Shown here: one piece after another, positions 46,159-56,211 of the stretch
Position numbering within the stretch: the stretch's first letter is position 1
Layout: every line of letters begins with the position of its first letter
Assembly: GCF_013409995.1 (NCBI RefSeq)
Contig: NZ_JACCBX010000003.1
Span: 372,001 to 436,000, forward strand
DNA: 64,000 bases
Source: Neobacillus driksii
Lineage (GTDB): Bacteria; Bacillota; Bacilli; Bacillales; Cytobacillaceae
Reading direction: 5' to 3'
Position numbers and translations under genes: made by a program
Notes under the pieces: model-generated
Database searches by the model: none
Told to the model about the DNA's origin: nothing
Seen by the model: the letters and a program-made list of their open reading frames with translations, nothing else

Positions 46159-46638
46159 ATGATAGCACATATTGAAAAAGTTGAAAACGGCTATACTGCC
46201 ACATATGAACGCCATCTTAACCATTCAGTTGAAGAGGTATGGTCTTATTTAACGGACAATGATAAACTGCCAAAATGGTTCTCAGAATTACGTATAGACG
46301 AACTTCGTAAAGGCGGGGTAATTAAATTTGATATGGGAGATGGAACATTTGATGAACTTTCTATCCTAGACTTAAAAGTAAATTCTGTTTTGGAATTCTC
46401 CTGGTGGGTAGATACCGTTCGGTTCGAATTAACCGAAGAATCAAATGGATGTGTATTGCGCCTAATAGAAAAAATAAAAACCATTACTGACCATACCCCA
46501 AGAGACCTTGCTGGTTGGCATGTATGTTTAGATGTCATCGAAGCATTATTGGATGGCAGGGCCATTGAACGTAAAGAGGAATGGAAAATCTGGTATGAAA
46601 GGTATGTTAAAGAAATCGCGAAAGTCACTAAACAATAA
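46159..46638 (+). CDS. SRPBCC (START/AHSA1-like) domain protein
   Basis: The 159-aa protein has the SRPBCC fold pattern: YERHLNHSVEEVWSYLTDNDKLPKWF at the start, then strand-rich middle with VLEFSWWVDTVRFEL and a C-terminal helix. It probably binds a hydrophobic ligand; no specific role is evident. ATG 46159 follows AGAGGAGG. It stands alone and ends in its own terminator. Confidence 0.82.
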   Translation: MIAHIEKVENGYTATYERHLNHSVEEVWSYLTDNDKLPKWFSELRIDELRKGGVIKFDMGDGTFDELSILDLKVNSVLEFSWWVDTVRFELTEESNGCVLRLIEKIKTITDHTPRDLAGWHVCLDVIEALLDGRAIERKEEWKIWYERYVKEIAKVTKQ

Positions 46639-46642
46639 CAAC

Positions 46643-46680
46643 TTAGGCGGACTCAATACAATTGAGACCGCCTAGTTTTA
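46643..46680 (+). terminator. Terminator of the SRPBCC gene
   Basis: TAGGCGGACTCAAT pairs with ATTGAGACCGCCTA, followed by GTTTTATTT. Confidence 0.8.
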
Positions 46681-46750
46681 TTTGCTAATATTTTTTTGTT
46701 AACATTCAAGCGTATGGTTCCTGAGGCATAATTTCTCAGGTTTATCTTAT

Positions 46751-47030
46751 TTTTGGGCCACATTAGCCTTCATAAGGTCCATTTTCTAAGATCACTGTTC
46801 TTTTTGGGCTTCATGAACCCTTCATGAGACCCGTTCTCTCCGATTACTAACCTGTTTGGGCTTCATGAACCCTTCATGAGGCCCGTTTTCTCCTATTACT
46901 AACTTTTTGGGGCTTCATGAACTTTTCATGAGACCTGTTCTCTCCGATTACTATCGTTTTTGGGTTTCATGAACCCTTCATAAGAACCGTTCTCTCCATT
47001 TACTATCCTTTTTGGGCTTCATGAACTATC
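46751..47030. repeat. Tandem array of 52-bp hairpin units
   Basis: Units begin near TTTTGGGCTTCATGAACCC; the GGG of successive units falls at 46755, 46806, 46858, 46910, 46962 and 47014, so the period is 51-52 bp. Five complete units and a partial sixth are present; the first is the most diverged. Each unit has an inverted repeat GGGCTTCATGA / TCATGAGRCCC. The last unit runs into the 3' end of lipM. No coding frame or target-site duplication is apparent. Confidence 0.85.
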
Positions 47031-47862
47031 TTTTGAAGTTCCACTCATCACTTTCATATCGGTCTTTAGCAATTTTATTGACATAGGCAAGTTCTTCTTC
47101 GGTTAATTGATAGGGTTGTAGCTCAATATTTAGTCCCTCTGCAAAGCCTTTATAGAAAGCTACTTTTGCTTCTTCTAATGTAATTCTTCTAGAACTGATT
47201 TCATTAATTGCCACTGCCTTATTTTTAAAAGCAGATTTCATCCTATCCTTTACTCTCTCACTAGGATATTTAAATAAACTAAACAGCTTATCCTCATCTA
47301 AATCCAATAAAATTGAACCATGCTGAAGGATTACTCCCTTTTGGCGGGTTTGTGCACTTCCTGCTACCTTACGACCTTCGACCACAAGTTCATACCAGCT
47401 AGGTGCATCAAAACATACTGCTGAACGAGGATTCTTCAGTGCACTTCGCTCCTCATCTGTTCTAGGGACCGCAAAATAAGCTTCTAATCCCAGCTGATGA
47501 AATCCTTTTAAAATTCCTTCTGATATAACACGATATGCCTCTGTTACCGTTTTAGGCATTTCTGGGTGATCTTCCGAAACAATCACACTATATGTAAGTT
47601 CGTGCTCGTGGAGAACGCCACGGCCGCCTGTTGGTCTACGAACGAACCCTAATCCATGGGCTTTTACTGCCTCTAGGTCGATTTCCTTTTCAACCTTTTG
47701 GAAATATCCAATTGATAGAGTCGCTGGATCCCAGCCGTAGAAGCGGATAACGGGCGGAAATTTCCCTTCACTATGCCAATCAAGTAATGCCTCGTCCAAC
47801 GCCATGTTAAAGGATGGAGAACAATTTCCAGAATCTATAAAACGCCAAACCTCTTTGTTCAT
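47026..47862 (-). CDS. lipM: Octanoyl-[acyl carrier protein]:protein N-octanoyltransferase LipM
   Basis: LipM moves octanoyl from ACP to GcvH as the first step of lipoate assembly in bacilli. The 278-aa protein has [18 protein letters not shown], the catalytic C150 in [13 protein letters not shown] and K165 in GRKVAGSAQ, all as in B. subtilis LipM. Closeness to the glycine cleavage genes fits, since GcvH is the acceptor. Its 3' end overlaps the last unit of the 52-bp repeat array. Confidence 0.95.
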   Translation of the reverse strand: MNKEVWRFIDSGNCSPSFNMALDEALLDWHSEGKFPPVIRFYGWDPATLSIGYFQKVEKEIDLEAVKAHGLGFVRRPTGGRGVLHEHELTYSVIVSEDHPEMPKTVTEAYRVISEGILKGFHQLGLEAYFAVPRTDEERSALKNPRSAVCFDAPSWYELVVEGRKVAGSAQTRQKGVILQHGSILLDLDEDKLFSLFKYPSERVKDRMKSAFKNKAVAINEISSRRITLEEAKVAFYKGFAEGLNIELQPYQLTEEELAYVNKIAKDRYESDEWNFKR

Positions 47863-48043
47863 ATAAAAACCTCATCTTTATGTAGTTTACTCTTATTTTA
47901 GTCTACCAAAATCTGAAATGAATTCAAAACCAGATGTTTTAGGCATAATGAATTTGAAGTTTTTTGTCGTTTATTCTTTATCTTTCCGTGATTGGCTTAT
48001 ATAATAAAACATAGTGTACCATGCTTGAAAGGAGCAATCGAAA

Positions 48044-48427
48044 TTGAATTCACTTTATGTCCTACTTATCATCATCGTGGCAGTTGCGGCCTATTCCGTT
48101 TTCACCTATTTTTATCAAAAAAGGATTGTTAAAACGGTAATGGAAGAGGAGTTTCGTGCCGGTTATCGAAAAGCACAATTAATCGATGTTCGTGAACCGA
48201 ACGAATTCGAAGCAGGTCATATACTAGGAGCCCGTAATATTCCAATGTCACAAATGAGAATGCGAATGAAGGAGCTTCGTCCGGATTTACCTGTTTATTT
48301 ATATGACCAAAATGGCATGCGCAGCGCCCGTGCCGCACAATTCTTGCACCGAAAAGGTTACAAGGATCTTACCCAGCTTCAAGGCGGGTTTAAAAAATGG
48401 TCTGGTAAAGTAAAAACAAAGAAATAA
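48044..48427 (+). CDS. yqhL: Membrane-anchored rhodanese-like protein YqhL (catalytic Cys missing)
   Basis: The 127-aa protein has an N-terminal membrane helix (about 4-24) and a rhodanese domain (QLIDVREPNEFEAGHILGARN). The six-residue active loop should be CxxxxR; here it is D88-Q-N-G-M-R93, so the sulfur-carrying cysteine is replaced by aspartate (codon GAC). Sulfurtransferase activity is therefore unlikely. The start is TTG 48044 behind GAAAGGAG. Confidence 0.88.
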   Translation: MNSLYVLLIIIVAVAAYSVFTYFYQKRIVKTVMEEEFRAGYRKAQLIDVREPNEFEAGHILGARNIPMSQMRMRMKELRPDLPVYLYDQNGMRSARAAQFLHRKGYKDLTQLQGGFKKWSGKVKTKK

Positions 48428-48435
48428 AATGTTGT

Positions 48436-48466
48436 GGACTTTCCATATTGGAAGTCCTTTTTTTTG
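48436..48466 (+). terminator. Terminator of yqhL
   Basis: GGACTTTCC-ATATT-GGAAGTCC hairpin followed by eight T. Confidence 0.85.
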
Positions 48467-48471
48467 ATCTG

Positions 48472-48672
48472 ATTGTTCCCCTAATTCCATCCCTCGTGAT
48501 TTATGGGCACAATACCACTTGGATTGTTCCCTTATTTTCATCCTGTGTAATTTACCGGCACAATTCTCCCTTGATTGTTCCCTTTTTTTCGCCCCCCATG
48601 ATTTACGGGAACAATACCCCCTAAATTGTTCCTCTATTTCCGTTCCCAGTAATTTTTCGGCACAATTCCACT
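48472..48672. repeat. Tandem array of 51-bp hairpin units
   Basis: ATTGTTCC begins at 48472, 48523, 48574 and 48625, an exact 51-bp period, four units. Each unit contains ATTGTTCCC paired with GGCACAAT-like sequence about 30 bp on, so every unit can fold. The sequence is unrelated to the 52-bp array at 46751-47030 but the period and hairpin design are alike. It lies between the convergent yqhL and gcvPB. Confidence 0.85.
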
Positions 48673-48683
48673 TCCCTAAAACC

Positions 48684-48716
48684 AAAAGGTCAGATTCAGC
48701 AAACTGAATCTGACCT
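48684..48716 (-). terminator. Terminator of the gcv operon
   Basis: AGGTCAGATTCAGTTTGCTGAATCTGACCT hairpin followed by TTTT on the minus strand. Confidence 0.88.
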
Positions 48717-48723
48717 AAAATCT

Positions 48724-50184
48724 TTAAGCCTTTTGGTATTTTAAGATTGGTTTACGCGCAGCGGTAGCTTCATCCATACGGCCTACTACAGTGGTATGCG
48801 GCGCTTCTTGAACGATTTCTGGATTCTCCTCAGCCTCTTTTGCAATTTGGATCATGATGTCAACGAATGAATCTAGCGTTTCTTTTGATTCTGTTTCAGT
48901 TGGCTCAATCATAATACATTCTTCAACATTTAATGGGAAGTAGATGGTTGGCGGATGGTAGCCAAAATCAAGCAGGCGTTTTGCAATATCCAAAGTACGG
49001 ACACCTAATTTCTTCTGTCTTCTTCCGCTTAAAACAAATTCATGTTTGCAATGCTTATCAAATGGAAGATCATAATATTCAGCAAGTCTTCTCATCATAT
49101 AATTTGCATTTAATACAGCATATTCAGTTACCGCTTTTAAGCCATCTGGTCCCATTGAACGAATGTAAGTGTAGGCACGAACATTGATACCAAAGTTACC
49201 ATAGTAAGGCTTCACGCGCCCGATTGATTGCGGACGATCATAATCAAATACAAACTCTTCACCGCGCTTCGTAATCACAGGTTTCGGTAAAAACGGAATA
49301 AGGTCTGCTTTTACACCAACAGGACCTGAACCTGGCCCTCCGCCACCATGTGGACCCGTAAAGGTTTTATGAAGATTTAAGTGAACCACATCAAATCCCA
49401 TATCCCCTGGTCTAGCTTTTGATAGTACCGCATTTAAGTTTGCACCATCGTAATAAAGCTTACCACCAGCGGCATGAACAATTTCAGCCATTTCTACAAT
49501 GTTTTCCTCAAAAAGTCCAAGGGTATTTGGGTTCGTTAACATTAAAGCAGCTGTATCTTCCCCAACTACTCTTCTTAAATCGTCAAGGTCAACAAGACCA
49601 TTCTCATTTGATTTTACAGTGATCGTTTCTAGGCCAGCAACGGTTGCAGAAGCAGGGTTTGTTCCATGTGCAGAATCCGGAACGATAACCTTTGTACGCT
49701 TCAAATCCCCATTTGCTTCATGGTAAGCACGAATCATCATCAATCCAGTCCATTCACCATGAGCACCAGCAGCTGGCTGTAAAGTCACTTCGTCCATTCC
49801 TGTAATCTCAATTAAATGCTCCTGCAAATCATACAACAGTTCAAGTGCACCCTGTACAGAGCTTTCATCTTGAAGTGGATGAACATGAGCAAATCCGTTA
49901 AAACGGGCCACATTTTCGTTAATTTTTGGATTGTATTTCATTGTACATGAGCCTAATGGGTAGAAACCTGAATCCACCCCATGGTTTCTTCTAGATAGCG
50001 CAGTGTAATGACGCATAATATCAAGCTCAGAAACCTCAGGAAGCCCTGGCTCCTCACTGCGTAAATATCCTTCAGGAAGAAGGCCTTCAAGGTCTAATTC
50101 GGGAACATCCATTTCCGGGAGGCTATAGCCAATTCTGCCTGGTGTACTTAGTTCAAAAATGAGTGCCTGATCTTGGTTATGCAT
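48724..50184 (-). CDS. gcvPB: Glycine dehydrogenase (decarboxylating) subunit 2
   Basis: Subunit of the P-protein, the PLP enzyme that decarboxylates glycine and passes aminomethyl to lipoyl-GcvH. The 486-aa protein has the PLP lysine K273 in [14 protein letters not shown] and [13 protein letters not shown]. It overlaps gcvPA by 8 nt, indicating coupling for subunit balance. Confidence 0.97.
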   Translation of the reverse strand: MHNQDQALIFELSTPGRIGYSLPEMDVPELDLEGLLPEGYLRSEEPGLPEVSELDIMRHYTALSRRNHGVDSGFYPLGSCTMKYNPKINENVARFNGFAHVHPLQDESSVQGALELLYDLQEHLIEITGMDEVTLQPAAGAHGEWTGLMMIRAYHEANGDLKRTKVIVPDSAHGTNPASATVAGLETITVKSNENGLVDLDDLRRVVGEDTAALMLTNPNTLGLFEENIVEMAEIVHAAGGKLYYDGANLNAVLSKARPGDMGFDVVHLNLHKTFTGPHGGGGPGSGPVGVKADLIPFLPKPVITKRGEEFVFDYDRPQSIGRVKPYYGNFGINVRAYTYIRSMGPDGLKAVTEYAVLNANYMMRRLAEYYDLPFDKHCKHEFVLSGRRQKKLGVRTLDIAKRLLDFGYHPPTIYFPLNVEECIMIEPTETESKETLDSFVDIMIQIAKEAEENPEIVQEAPHTTVVGRMDEATAARKPILKYQKA

Positions 50185-51523
50185 GCAAATCCCCCACTTC
50201 TTTCACAAGAGTATCGATTTCTTCCTTCGATCTTTGCTCTGTTACAGCAATCAGCATATGGTTAGCAAGTTCTGGATAGTCACGCCCTAAATCGTAACCG
50301 CCAATGATTCCTTTTTGTAACAAGGCTTGGTTGATCTCTTTCACTGGTGTGTTTAATTTAACAACAAATTCATTGAAGGAGTGTCCTTCGTAAACAACTT
50401 CAATGCCTGCAGCTTTAAATGCATTTTTTGCATAATGCGCCTTCTGTAAGTTAGCAGCTGCGATTTCACGTACACCCTTTTTACCAAGGGCTGTCATAGC
50501 AACCGACGCAGCCAAAGCATTTAACGCCTGGTTCGAACAAATATTAGATGTCGCTTTATCACGACGGATGTGCTGTTCACGGGCCTGTAGTGTTAAAACA
50601 AATCCACGGCGTCCTTGATCATCTGTAGTCTGACCGACAAGTCGTCCAGGTACCTTACGCATTAACTTATTCGTTACTGCAAAATAACCGCAATGTGGTC
50701 CTCCAAATGCAGTAGGAATTCCAAACGGCTGGGCGTCACCAATCACAATGTCAGCACCAAACTTACCTGGAGGTGTTAATACTCCAAGAGAAAGCGGGTT
50801 TGAGGAAACAACAAACAATGACTTGTTGGCGTGAACGATTTCTTCTAGTTCTTTTAATGGCTCAATTCGTCCGAAGAAGTTCGGATATTGAACGATAACT
50901 GCTGCTATTTCTTCATTCGCCAAACCTTTTAATGCTTCAATATCTGTAATCCCATTATTAACTGGTACTTCAATTACTTCTATATACTGACCTTTTGCAT
51001 AGGTTTTAAGAACTTCCTTTGATTCAGGGTGAACTGCACTTGAAACAAGGATTTTCTTCCGTTTTGTATGCCCTGCACTTAACATGGCAGCTTCAGCGAG
51101 AGCTGTACCGCCATCGTACATAGATGAGTTCGCAACATCCATACCTGTCAACTCACAAATCATCGTCTGGAACTCAAAAATCGCTTGGAGCTCACCTTGA
51201 GAAATTTCAGGTTGATATGGTGTATAAGCTGTATAAAATTCAGAGCGAGAAATAACATGGTCAACGATTACCGGCATATAGTGGTCATAAACTCCTGCTC
51301 CTAGAAAGGATACATTTGTTTTTAAATCGGCATTACGAGAAGCTATTTGGAATAGTTCTTTCATCAAAGAAGTCTCAGACTTTGCAGCTTTGATGTTGTA
51401 TTCACCTTTAAATCTAACCTTTTCTGGAATATCGCTGAATAATTCATCAACGGAGTTAACGCCAATTGTTTCGAGCATTGCCTTTTTATCTGCTTCAGTC
51501 ATAGGTAAATATCGATGTTTCAT
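50177..51523 (-). CDS. gcvPA: Glycine dehydrogenase (decarboxylating) subunit 1
   Basis: The 448-aa N-terminal-type half of the P-protein; it lacks the PLP lysine and pairs with GcvPB. Visible segments include [19 protein letters not shown] and [20 protein letters not shown]. It lies 21 nt after gcvT in the gcvT-gcvPA-gcvPB operon under the glycine riboswitch. Confidence 0.97.
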   Translation of the reverse strand: MKHRYLPMTEADKKAMLETIGVNSVDELFSDIPEKVRFKGEYNIKAAKSETSLMKELFQIASRNADLKTNVSFLGAGVYDHYMPVIVDHVISRSEFYTAYTPYQPEISQGELQAIFEFQTMICELTGMDVANSSMYDGGTALAEAAMLSAGHTKRKKILVSSAVHPESKEVLKTYAKGQYIEVIEVPVNNGITDIEALKGLANEEIAAVIVQYPNFFGRIEPLKELEEIVHANKSLFVVSSNPLSLGVLTPPGKFGADIVIGDAQPFGIPTAFGGPHCGYFAVTNKLMRKVPGRLVGQTTDDQGRRGFVLTLQAREQHIRRDKATSNICSNQALNALAASVAMTALGKKGVREIAAANLQKAHYAKNAFKAAGIEVVYEGHSFNEFVVKLNTPVKEINQALLQKGIIGGYDLGRDYPELANHMLIAVTEQRSKEEIDTLVKEVGDLHA

Positions 51524-51544
51524 AAACCTAATCTCCCCTCGTGT

Positions 51545-52648
51545 TTACTTTTGTCGTTTATAAAAAGGTGTTGGTACTACTTTCGCCTTCAAGCGTTTTC
51601 CGCGAATTTCAACCTCAATTTCTGTTTCAAGACCGGCGTATTGGTTTTTAATTAGCACAAGTCCAATATTCTTTTTCAAGGATGGAGATTGCGTTCCCGT
51701 TGTCACTTCACCAATTAGTTCCTCACCTTTATAGACAGGGTAGCCATGACGCGGTATTCCACGGTCAATCATTTCAATTCCAACTAATTTTCTTGTTGCT
51801 TCCTGTTCCTTTTGCTGTTTAAGTACTTCTTTACCGATAAAATCGGCTTCTTTATTTAACTTAACTGCAAAGCCGATTCCAGCTTCAAGCGGAGTGATTT
51901 CAGGTGACAATTCTTGGCCATAAAGCGCAAGAGTTGCTTCAAATCTGAGAGTATCCCTAGCGCCTAAACCACAAGGAACGATCCCTTCCTCTTGCCCAGC
52001 TGATAAAATCGCCTTCCAAAGTTCTACTGCGTCTGACGCATCACAATATATCTCAAAGCCATCCTCACCTGTATAACCAGTTCGTGAGACCAGTGCGTTT
52101 TTTCCATTAATCGTTACTTCCTGTTGGAACTTAAAGATACCAATAGTGCTTAGATCAGTATCACCTGCCAGCTTTTGAAGTACTTTTTCAGCCAGCGGTC
52201 CTTGAAGCGCCAATTGAGCCATTTTTTCAGACAAATTATCGATCGAAACATTTCCCTCTAAATGGTCCTTAAGCCATTTATAGTCCTTTTCGATATTGGA
52301 AGCATTAACAACTAGTAAATAATGATTGTCTTCTATTTTATAAACAAGAAGATCATCAACAGTGCCGCCATTTTCATAGCACATGGCATTATATTGTGCT
52401 CCGCCATTTTTAATTTTTGAAATGTCGTTTGTTAACATCTTTTGCAAATAGTTTAGGCTGTCTGGTCCCTTTATTTCAATTTCCCCCATATGCGAAACAT
52501 CAAATAAACCAGCTTTTGTGCGGACTGCCTCATGTTCTTCCTTGATGCTTGAGAATTGAACAGGCAGCTCCCAGCCTCCAAAGTCAATCGTTTTTCCACC
52601 ATATTCTTTATACACTTCAAATAGCGGTGTCCGTTTTAATTCAGTCAT
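51545..52648 (-). CDS. gcvT: Aminomethyltransferase GcvT
   Basis: The T-protein releases ammonia and makes methylene-THF from aminomethyl-GcvH. The 367-aa protein shows [25 protein letters not shown] and [16 protein letters not shown] 52648 is chosen behind GGGGG; the frame to 52693 enters the riboswitch terminator region. First gene of the operon. Confidence 0.96.
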   Translation of the reverse strand: MTELKRTPLFEVYKEYGGKTIDFGGWELPVQFSSIKEEHEAVRTKAGLFDVSHMGEIEIKGPDSLNYLQKMLTNDISKIKNGGAQYNAMCYENGGTVDDLLVYKIEDNHYLLVVNASNIEKDYKWLKDHLEGNVSIDNLSEKMAQLALQGPLAEKVLQKLAGDTDLSTIGIFKFQQEVTINGKNALVSRTGYTGEDGFEIYCDASDAVELWKAILSAGQEEGIVPCGLGARDTLRFEATLALYGQELSPEITPLEAGIGFAVKLNKEADFIGKEVLKQQKEQEATRKLVGIEMIDRGIPRHGYPVYKGEELIGEVTTGTQSPSLKKNIGLVLIKNQYAGLETEIEVEIRGKRLKAKVVPTPFYKRQK

Positions 52649-52713
52649 CAATAATCCCCCTTCAACTAAAGATGTTTTCCTTTGTTGTTCCATAAATTCA
52701 GCGCATAAAAAAC

Positions 52714-52762
52714 AAAAAAGGACAGAAACCTCCCTTTAATAAAAAAGAAGGTCTCTGTCCTT
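52714..52762 (-). terminator. Riboswitch-controlled terminator before gcvT
   Basis: AAGGACAGAGACC pairs with GGTTTCTGTCCTT, followed by TTTT, on the minus strand. It shares sequence with the 3' arm of the second glycine aptamer, so glycine binding should favour read-through. Confidence 0.85.
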
Positions 52763-52914
52763 GCACCTGAAAGTTTACCTTAGATGGCTTTCCCCTTTGG
52801 TGGCTGCTCAATTTAGTCAGCACTCTCCAGAGCTGCGTCAAACAAGAGTTCTTTTGCCTGAGAGATTCACACATTGTGCTTGCTCCTTCGGCGCTACATT
52901 TGTAGTCTCTCCCC
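52763..52914 (-). ncRNA. Tandem glycine riboswitch
   Basis: Two aptamers are visible on the minus strand. Aptamer 1 starts GGGGAGAGACTAC, with CGCCGAAGGAGCAAGC and AATCTCTCAGGCAAAAGAAC. Aptamer 2 has TCTGGAGAGTG, GCCACCAAAGGGG and AACTTTCAGGTGCAAGGAC. Cooperative glycine sensing upstream of gcvT is the known arrangement in Bacillus. Confidence 0.93.
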
Positions 52915-52928
52915 TTGTCATCATCCGC

Positions 52929-52934
52929 ATTATA
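52929..52934 (-). promoter_or_regulatory. -10 element of the gcv promoter
   Basis: TATAAT on the minus strand about 15 bp before the riboswitch. The region 17 bp upstream (GTATGA) is a poor -35. Confidence 0.55.
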
Positions 52935-53079
52935 ATATTTTCACATTCGGGTCATACTAAAATATACATCTGAAAAAAATTTATTTTATTGCAATAATTA
53001 AAACATTCAAATCTATTACCATCCTACCATTAAAGCATAAGGTGAGCAATAAATTTTTGTGCATAAAGGAGCTGAAACC

Positions 53080-54768
53080 ATGACTGTTGAAATAGAATTT
53101 GATTCCTCCTGGCAGGATGAATTTTTACATAGAATTGATAACGATGGACCATGGGGAAATTGGGACCTTTTCAAACTAGCAGTCGGAGTTGAAAAACATC
53201 TTATTATCCCTGAATTTGAAGGCCTCCAAGCGCCTAATCATTTGCCTAATCTGACGCCGCTTCCACATCAACTTGAAACAGCAAAACAAGTTATTGAGAA
53301 TATGAATGGAAAGGCCATTCTCGCTGATGAAGTTGGGCTTGGAAAAACGATAGAAGCTGGTCTTATTTTAAAAGAATACATGATTCGTGGTCTTGTAAAA
53401 AAGGTTCTCATTCTTGTCCCAGCTTCGTTAGTAACCCAATGGGCTTATGAATTGAATAGTAAATTTTTTATACCTGCGATTTCTCAAAGGAAAAGTTATG
53501 TATGGGAACAATGCGATGTTGTTGTATCGTCAATTGATACTGCAAAACGTGATCCACACCGGGATATTATCTATAGGCAGGACTACGATTTAATCATTAT
53601 TGATGAAGCACACAAACTTAAAAATAATAAGACAAAAAACTATGAGTTTGTTCAAAATCTGAAGAAGAAATTTTGTCTGCTTTTAACTGCTACACCCATT
53701 CAGAATCGAATTGGGGAAATCTTTAACCTAGTGTCTCTATTAAAACCTGGACATTTAGGCAGTGAAACAGCCTTCTACGATAAATACAAACGCGATGCAC
53801 GCTCCTTAAATGATAATGAGCATTTAAAAGAGCTCGTTAATAAGGTAATGATTCGAAACAGACGTGCCGATACAGGTATTGAATGGACTAAAAGACATGT
53901 TGAGACGATTCCGATTGAATTTACACCCGAGGAAAAGGAATTGTATCAAGCTATCACTGATTTAAAGAGCGAAGGTGATTGGGTCCAAACAAGTGCATTC
54001 TCGGTAATGACCTTACAAAGGGAAGCTTGCAGCAGTAGAGAGGCGGTTTTTTATACGCTTAAAAACATGCTTCAGAAAAAAGAAAACCCTACGAAGGAAT
54101 TTGAAGATCAGATTCAAAATTTAATTTCAAAAGTAGAGGCTGTTCCAAGCAACTCTAAAGCGGAGAAGGCTTTAGAATTGATACAAAAAATAGATGATAA
54201 GGTTATTATTTTCACCGAATACAGAGCCACCCAAATGTACCTCCAATGGTATTTAAAACAAAACGGTATATCATCCGTACCGTTCCGCGGGGGCTTTAAA
54301 CGGGGTAAAAAAGATTGGATGCGCGAGCTTTTTCAAAAGCATGCACAAGTACTTATTGCCACTGAAGCTGGTGGTGAAGGTATTAACCTTCAATTCTGTA
54401 ACCATATTATTAATTTCGATTTACCGTGGAATCCAATGAGATTGGAGCAAAGAATCGGGAGGATCCATCGTCTTGGGCAAGAAAAGGACGTAATGATCTA
54501 CAATTTTGCTATCCAGAACACAGTGGAAGAACATATATTAAAGCTTTTATATGAAAAAATTGAACTATTTGAAAAAGTAATAGGTGATTTAGACGATATT
54601 TTAACGAAGTTAGACTTTGGAAGTATTGAAGATCATCTAATTGATATTTTTGGACAATCCTGCTCTGAAGGAGAAATGCGGATTAAGATGGAAAACCTTA
54701 CATCAATGATTGATTTAGCTAAAGATATGCAGAAGGAGGATTCACATGCAGCAGCTGGAAATTCATAA
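53080..54768 (+). CDS. yqhH: SNF2-family DEAD/DEAH helicase YqhH
   Basis: The 562-aa SF2 ATPase has Walker A DEVGLGKT (83-90), DEAH in LIIIDEAHKLKN, ATPIQNR, and the C-terminal helicase lobe with EAGGEGINLQFCNHII and RLEQRIGRIHRLGQ. Family members remodel protein-nucleic acid complexes, as RapA/HepA do; the exact role in Bacillus is unknown. ATG 53080 follows AAAGGAG. It overlaps yqhG by 23 nt and is divergent from gcv. Confidence 0.92.
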   Translation: MTVEIEFDSSWQDEFLHRIDNDGPWGNWDLFKLAVGVEKHLIIPEFEGLQAPNHLPNLTPLPHQLETAKQVIENMNGKAILADEVGLGKTIEAGLILKEYMIRGLVKKVLILVPASLVTQWAYELNSKFFIPAISQRKSYVWEQCDVVVSSIDTAKRDPHRDIIYRQDYDLIIIDEAHKLKNNKTKNYEFVQNLKKKFCLLLTATPIQNRIGEIFNLVSLLKPGHLGSETAFYDKYKRDARSLNDNEHLKELVNKVMIRNRRADTGIEWTKRHVETIPIEFTPEEKELYQAITDLKSEGDWVQTSAFSVMTLQREACSSREAVFYTLKNMLQKKENPTKEFEDQIQNLISKVEAVPSNSKAEKALELIQKIDDKVIIFTEYRATQMYLQWYLKQNGISSVPFRGGFKRGKKDWMRELFQKHAQVLIATEAGGEGINLQFCNHIINFDLPWNPMRLEQRIGRIHRLGQEKDVMIYNFAIQNTVEEHILKLLYEKIELFEKVIGDLDDILTKLDFGSIEDHLIDIFGQSCSEGEMRIKMENLTSMIDLAKDMQKEDSHAAAGNS

Positions 54769-55537
54769 CTTTCTGATACGCTATTTTCAGGCTAATGAAT
54801 GTGAAATAACAGAAAATGGTCCAGGATACTTAACGGTTCAATTAACAATCGAACTCGATAAGGAATTAATGAATCGACCTTTTTATTGGCATTACCTAGA
54901 AAAAACGGGCGGGATACCAAATCCGATGAAGCTTACGTTTATTACGAACCCACAAATAGCACCTGAACATATTAAGGGAGAAACCGTTCATTTCGGTTCT
55001 CCTCGCCTGCACCAAATTTTTCAATCAACCAAAAAGCTGGCTAGCTATATCAGGCTTTATGAGAATCATCGTAATGGTCAACAGCAAACTCCATTAATGC
55101 CTTGGCTTTGTATGAATGTTAAAATCTCTTATCAATGTGACCGGAAAAGGGATATTTATAAATCAATCGGTTTGCAGCTCATTAATGGACAAATGATTGA
55201 GGATTTTCATGAACGACTGCAGAAAGTCCAACTGACACCGAAAATACCGGATTATTCGTTTACACTTTCACCGCTGGTTAAGCCAAAAAGCGGAATGTCG
55301 AGAATCGAAAACTATCTGAAAGCTGTAATTAATGAGGATGATCATACTTGGGCAGAGGATGCTCGAAGACGCTGGGAACAAGATTTACGTCTTCTTGATC
55401 ATTTTTACGAGGATGCAGAAGAAGAGAATGAAAGTTATGAAACAGAGAAAAAAGCTCTGCAAGACCAATACGAACCAAAAATAAACATTTCTTTCATTAA
55501 TGGCGGATTGTTTTATTTAACCGATAATGCTGTGTAA
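54746..55537 (+). CDS. yqhG: YqhG family protein
   Basis: The 263-aa soluble protein corresponds to B. subtilis YqhG, which follows yqhH there too. No catalytic motif is recognised; it is rich in charged residues with an acidic coiled segment near the C terminus. Overlap with the helicase gene and AAGGAGG inside that gene indicate coupling and a likely joint function. Confidence 0.85.
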   Translation: MQQLEIHNFLIRYFQANECEITENGPGYLTVQLTIELDKELMNRPFYWHYLEKTGGIPNPMKLTFITNPQIAPEHIKGETVHFGSPRLHQIFQSTKKLASYIRLYENHRNGQQQTPLMPWLCMNVKISYQCDRKRDIYKSIGLQLINGQMIEDFHERLQKVQLTPKIPDYSFTLSPLVKPKSGMSRIENYLKAVINEDDHTWAEDARRRWEQDLRLLDHFYEDAEEENESYETEKKALQDQYEPKINISFINGGLFYLTDNAV

Positions 55538-55580
55538 AAGAGTAAAGAAGCAGATTTTGAATCTGCTTCTTTACTCTTTT
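55536..55580. terminator. Bidirectional terminator between yqhG and yqzE
   Basis: AAGAGTAAAGAAGCAGATT pairs with its complement over about 19 bp. It overlaps the 3' end of yqzE. Confidence 0.88.
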
Positions 55581-55759
55581 CTTCTTCTGTTTTTCACTTC
55601 GATATAAAATATATAGGGAAGAATCCCGAACCAGCGATACCAAAAAGACGCTCTTGTTTGTTTTCGTTCTTCCCGGAGCCGTTTTCTTTCATCTTTTGGC
55701 TGGTCCGCATATTTAACAAGAGTTTGAGTCATATATTTTACATAATCATTCGTTTTCAT
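55571..55759 (-). CDS. yqzE: YqzE family small protein
   Basis: A 62-aa basic protein, MKTNDYVKYMTQTLVKYADQ then a KRLREERKQTRAS stretch and a hydrophobic WYRWFGILPYIFYI segment. It matches YqzE, which lies after comGG in B. subtilis as here. Function unknown. ATG 55759 follows GCAGGTG. Confidence 0.87.
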   Translation of the reverse strand: MKTNDYVKYMTQTLVKYADQPKDERKRLREERKQTRASFWYRWFGILPYIFYIEVKNRRRKE

Positions 55760-55827
55760 GGACACACCTGCCTTTATTCATCACTAAAAGTATGTCCGTT
55801 TTTTAATTTTTCAAACAACAGGTTTTC

Positions 55828-56211
55828 TTAATTCATTTCGACCCATTTTATCATTTTTTTTGAAGAAGTATCGAAAAAACCGCGTCCCACCAATGTTTCA
55901 CCTGTATTCATTCTAAGAGTGAAGTTGATTTTCTGTATAGCTCCAATTGGAATATCCGCTTGAAATACTATGTTCCCATTTAAATAGGTAAAGGTACCTC
56001 TGGATGGAATTACACCGCCCGATTGTATCATTTCTTCCACTTTTTTAACCGAAGAATGAAAATAATATTCCTCTTGCAGAATTAAGCTAGTTTCATGAGC
56101 CAACTTCCTTTCGGTTGACAGTTGTTCTACACGAAAAGAAAAGAGTAAAAGAAAAAGGATGAGCACCGCTAAAGTTAATGGGTATGTAAATCCTTGCTCG
56201 TTATTTCTCAT
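55828..56211 (-). CDS. comGG: Competence pseudopilin-associated protein ComGG
   Basis: The 127-aa protein starts MRNNEQGFTYPLTLAVLIL, a membrane helix with a pilin-like QGFTYPL processing region. The ATG overlaps the comGF stop (ATGA). Last gene of the comG operon; needed for the transformation pilus in B. subtilis. Sequence beyond the leader is poorly conserved, so position is important evidence. Confidence 0.85.
   Translation of the reverse strand: MRNNEQGFTYPLTLAVLILFLLLFSFRVEQLSTERKLAHETSLILQEEYYFHSSVKKVEEMIQSGGVIPSRGTFTYLNGNIVFQADIPIGAIQKINFTLRMNTGETLVGRGFFDTSSKKMIKWVEMN

Noticed and set aside
45979..46224. 81-aa open frame upstream of nrdJ
   Set aside because: It overlaps the SRPBCC gene start on the other strand, is very Phe/Leu-rich and has no ribosome site.
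46751..48672. CRISPR arrays
   Set aside because: The whole 51-52 bp unit repeats with gradual divergence; there are no constant repeats separated by unique spacers and no cas genes.
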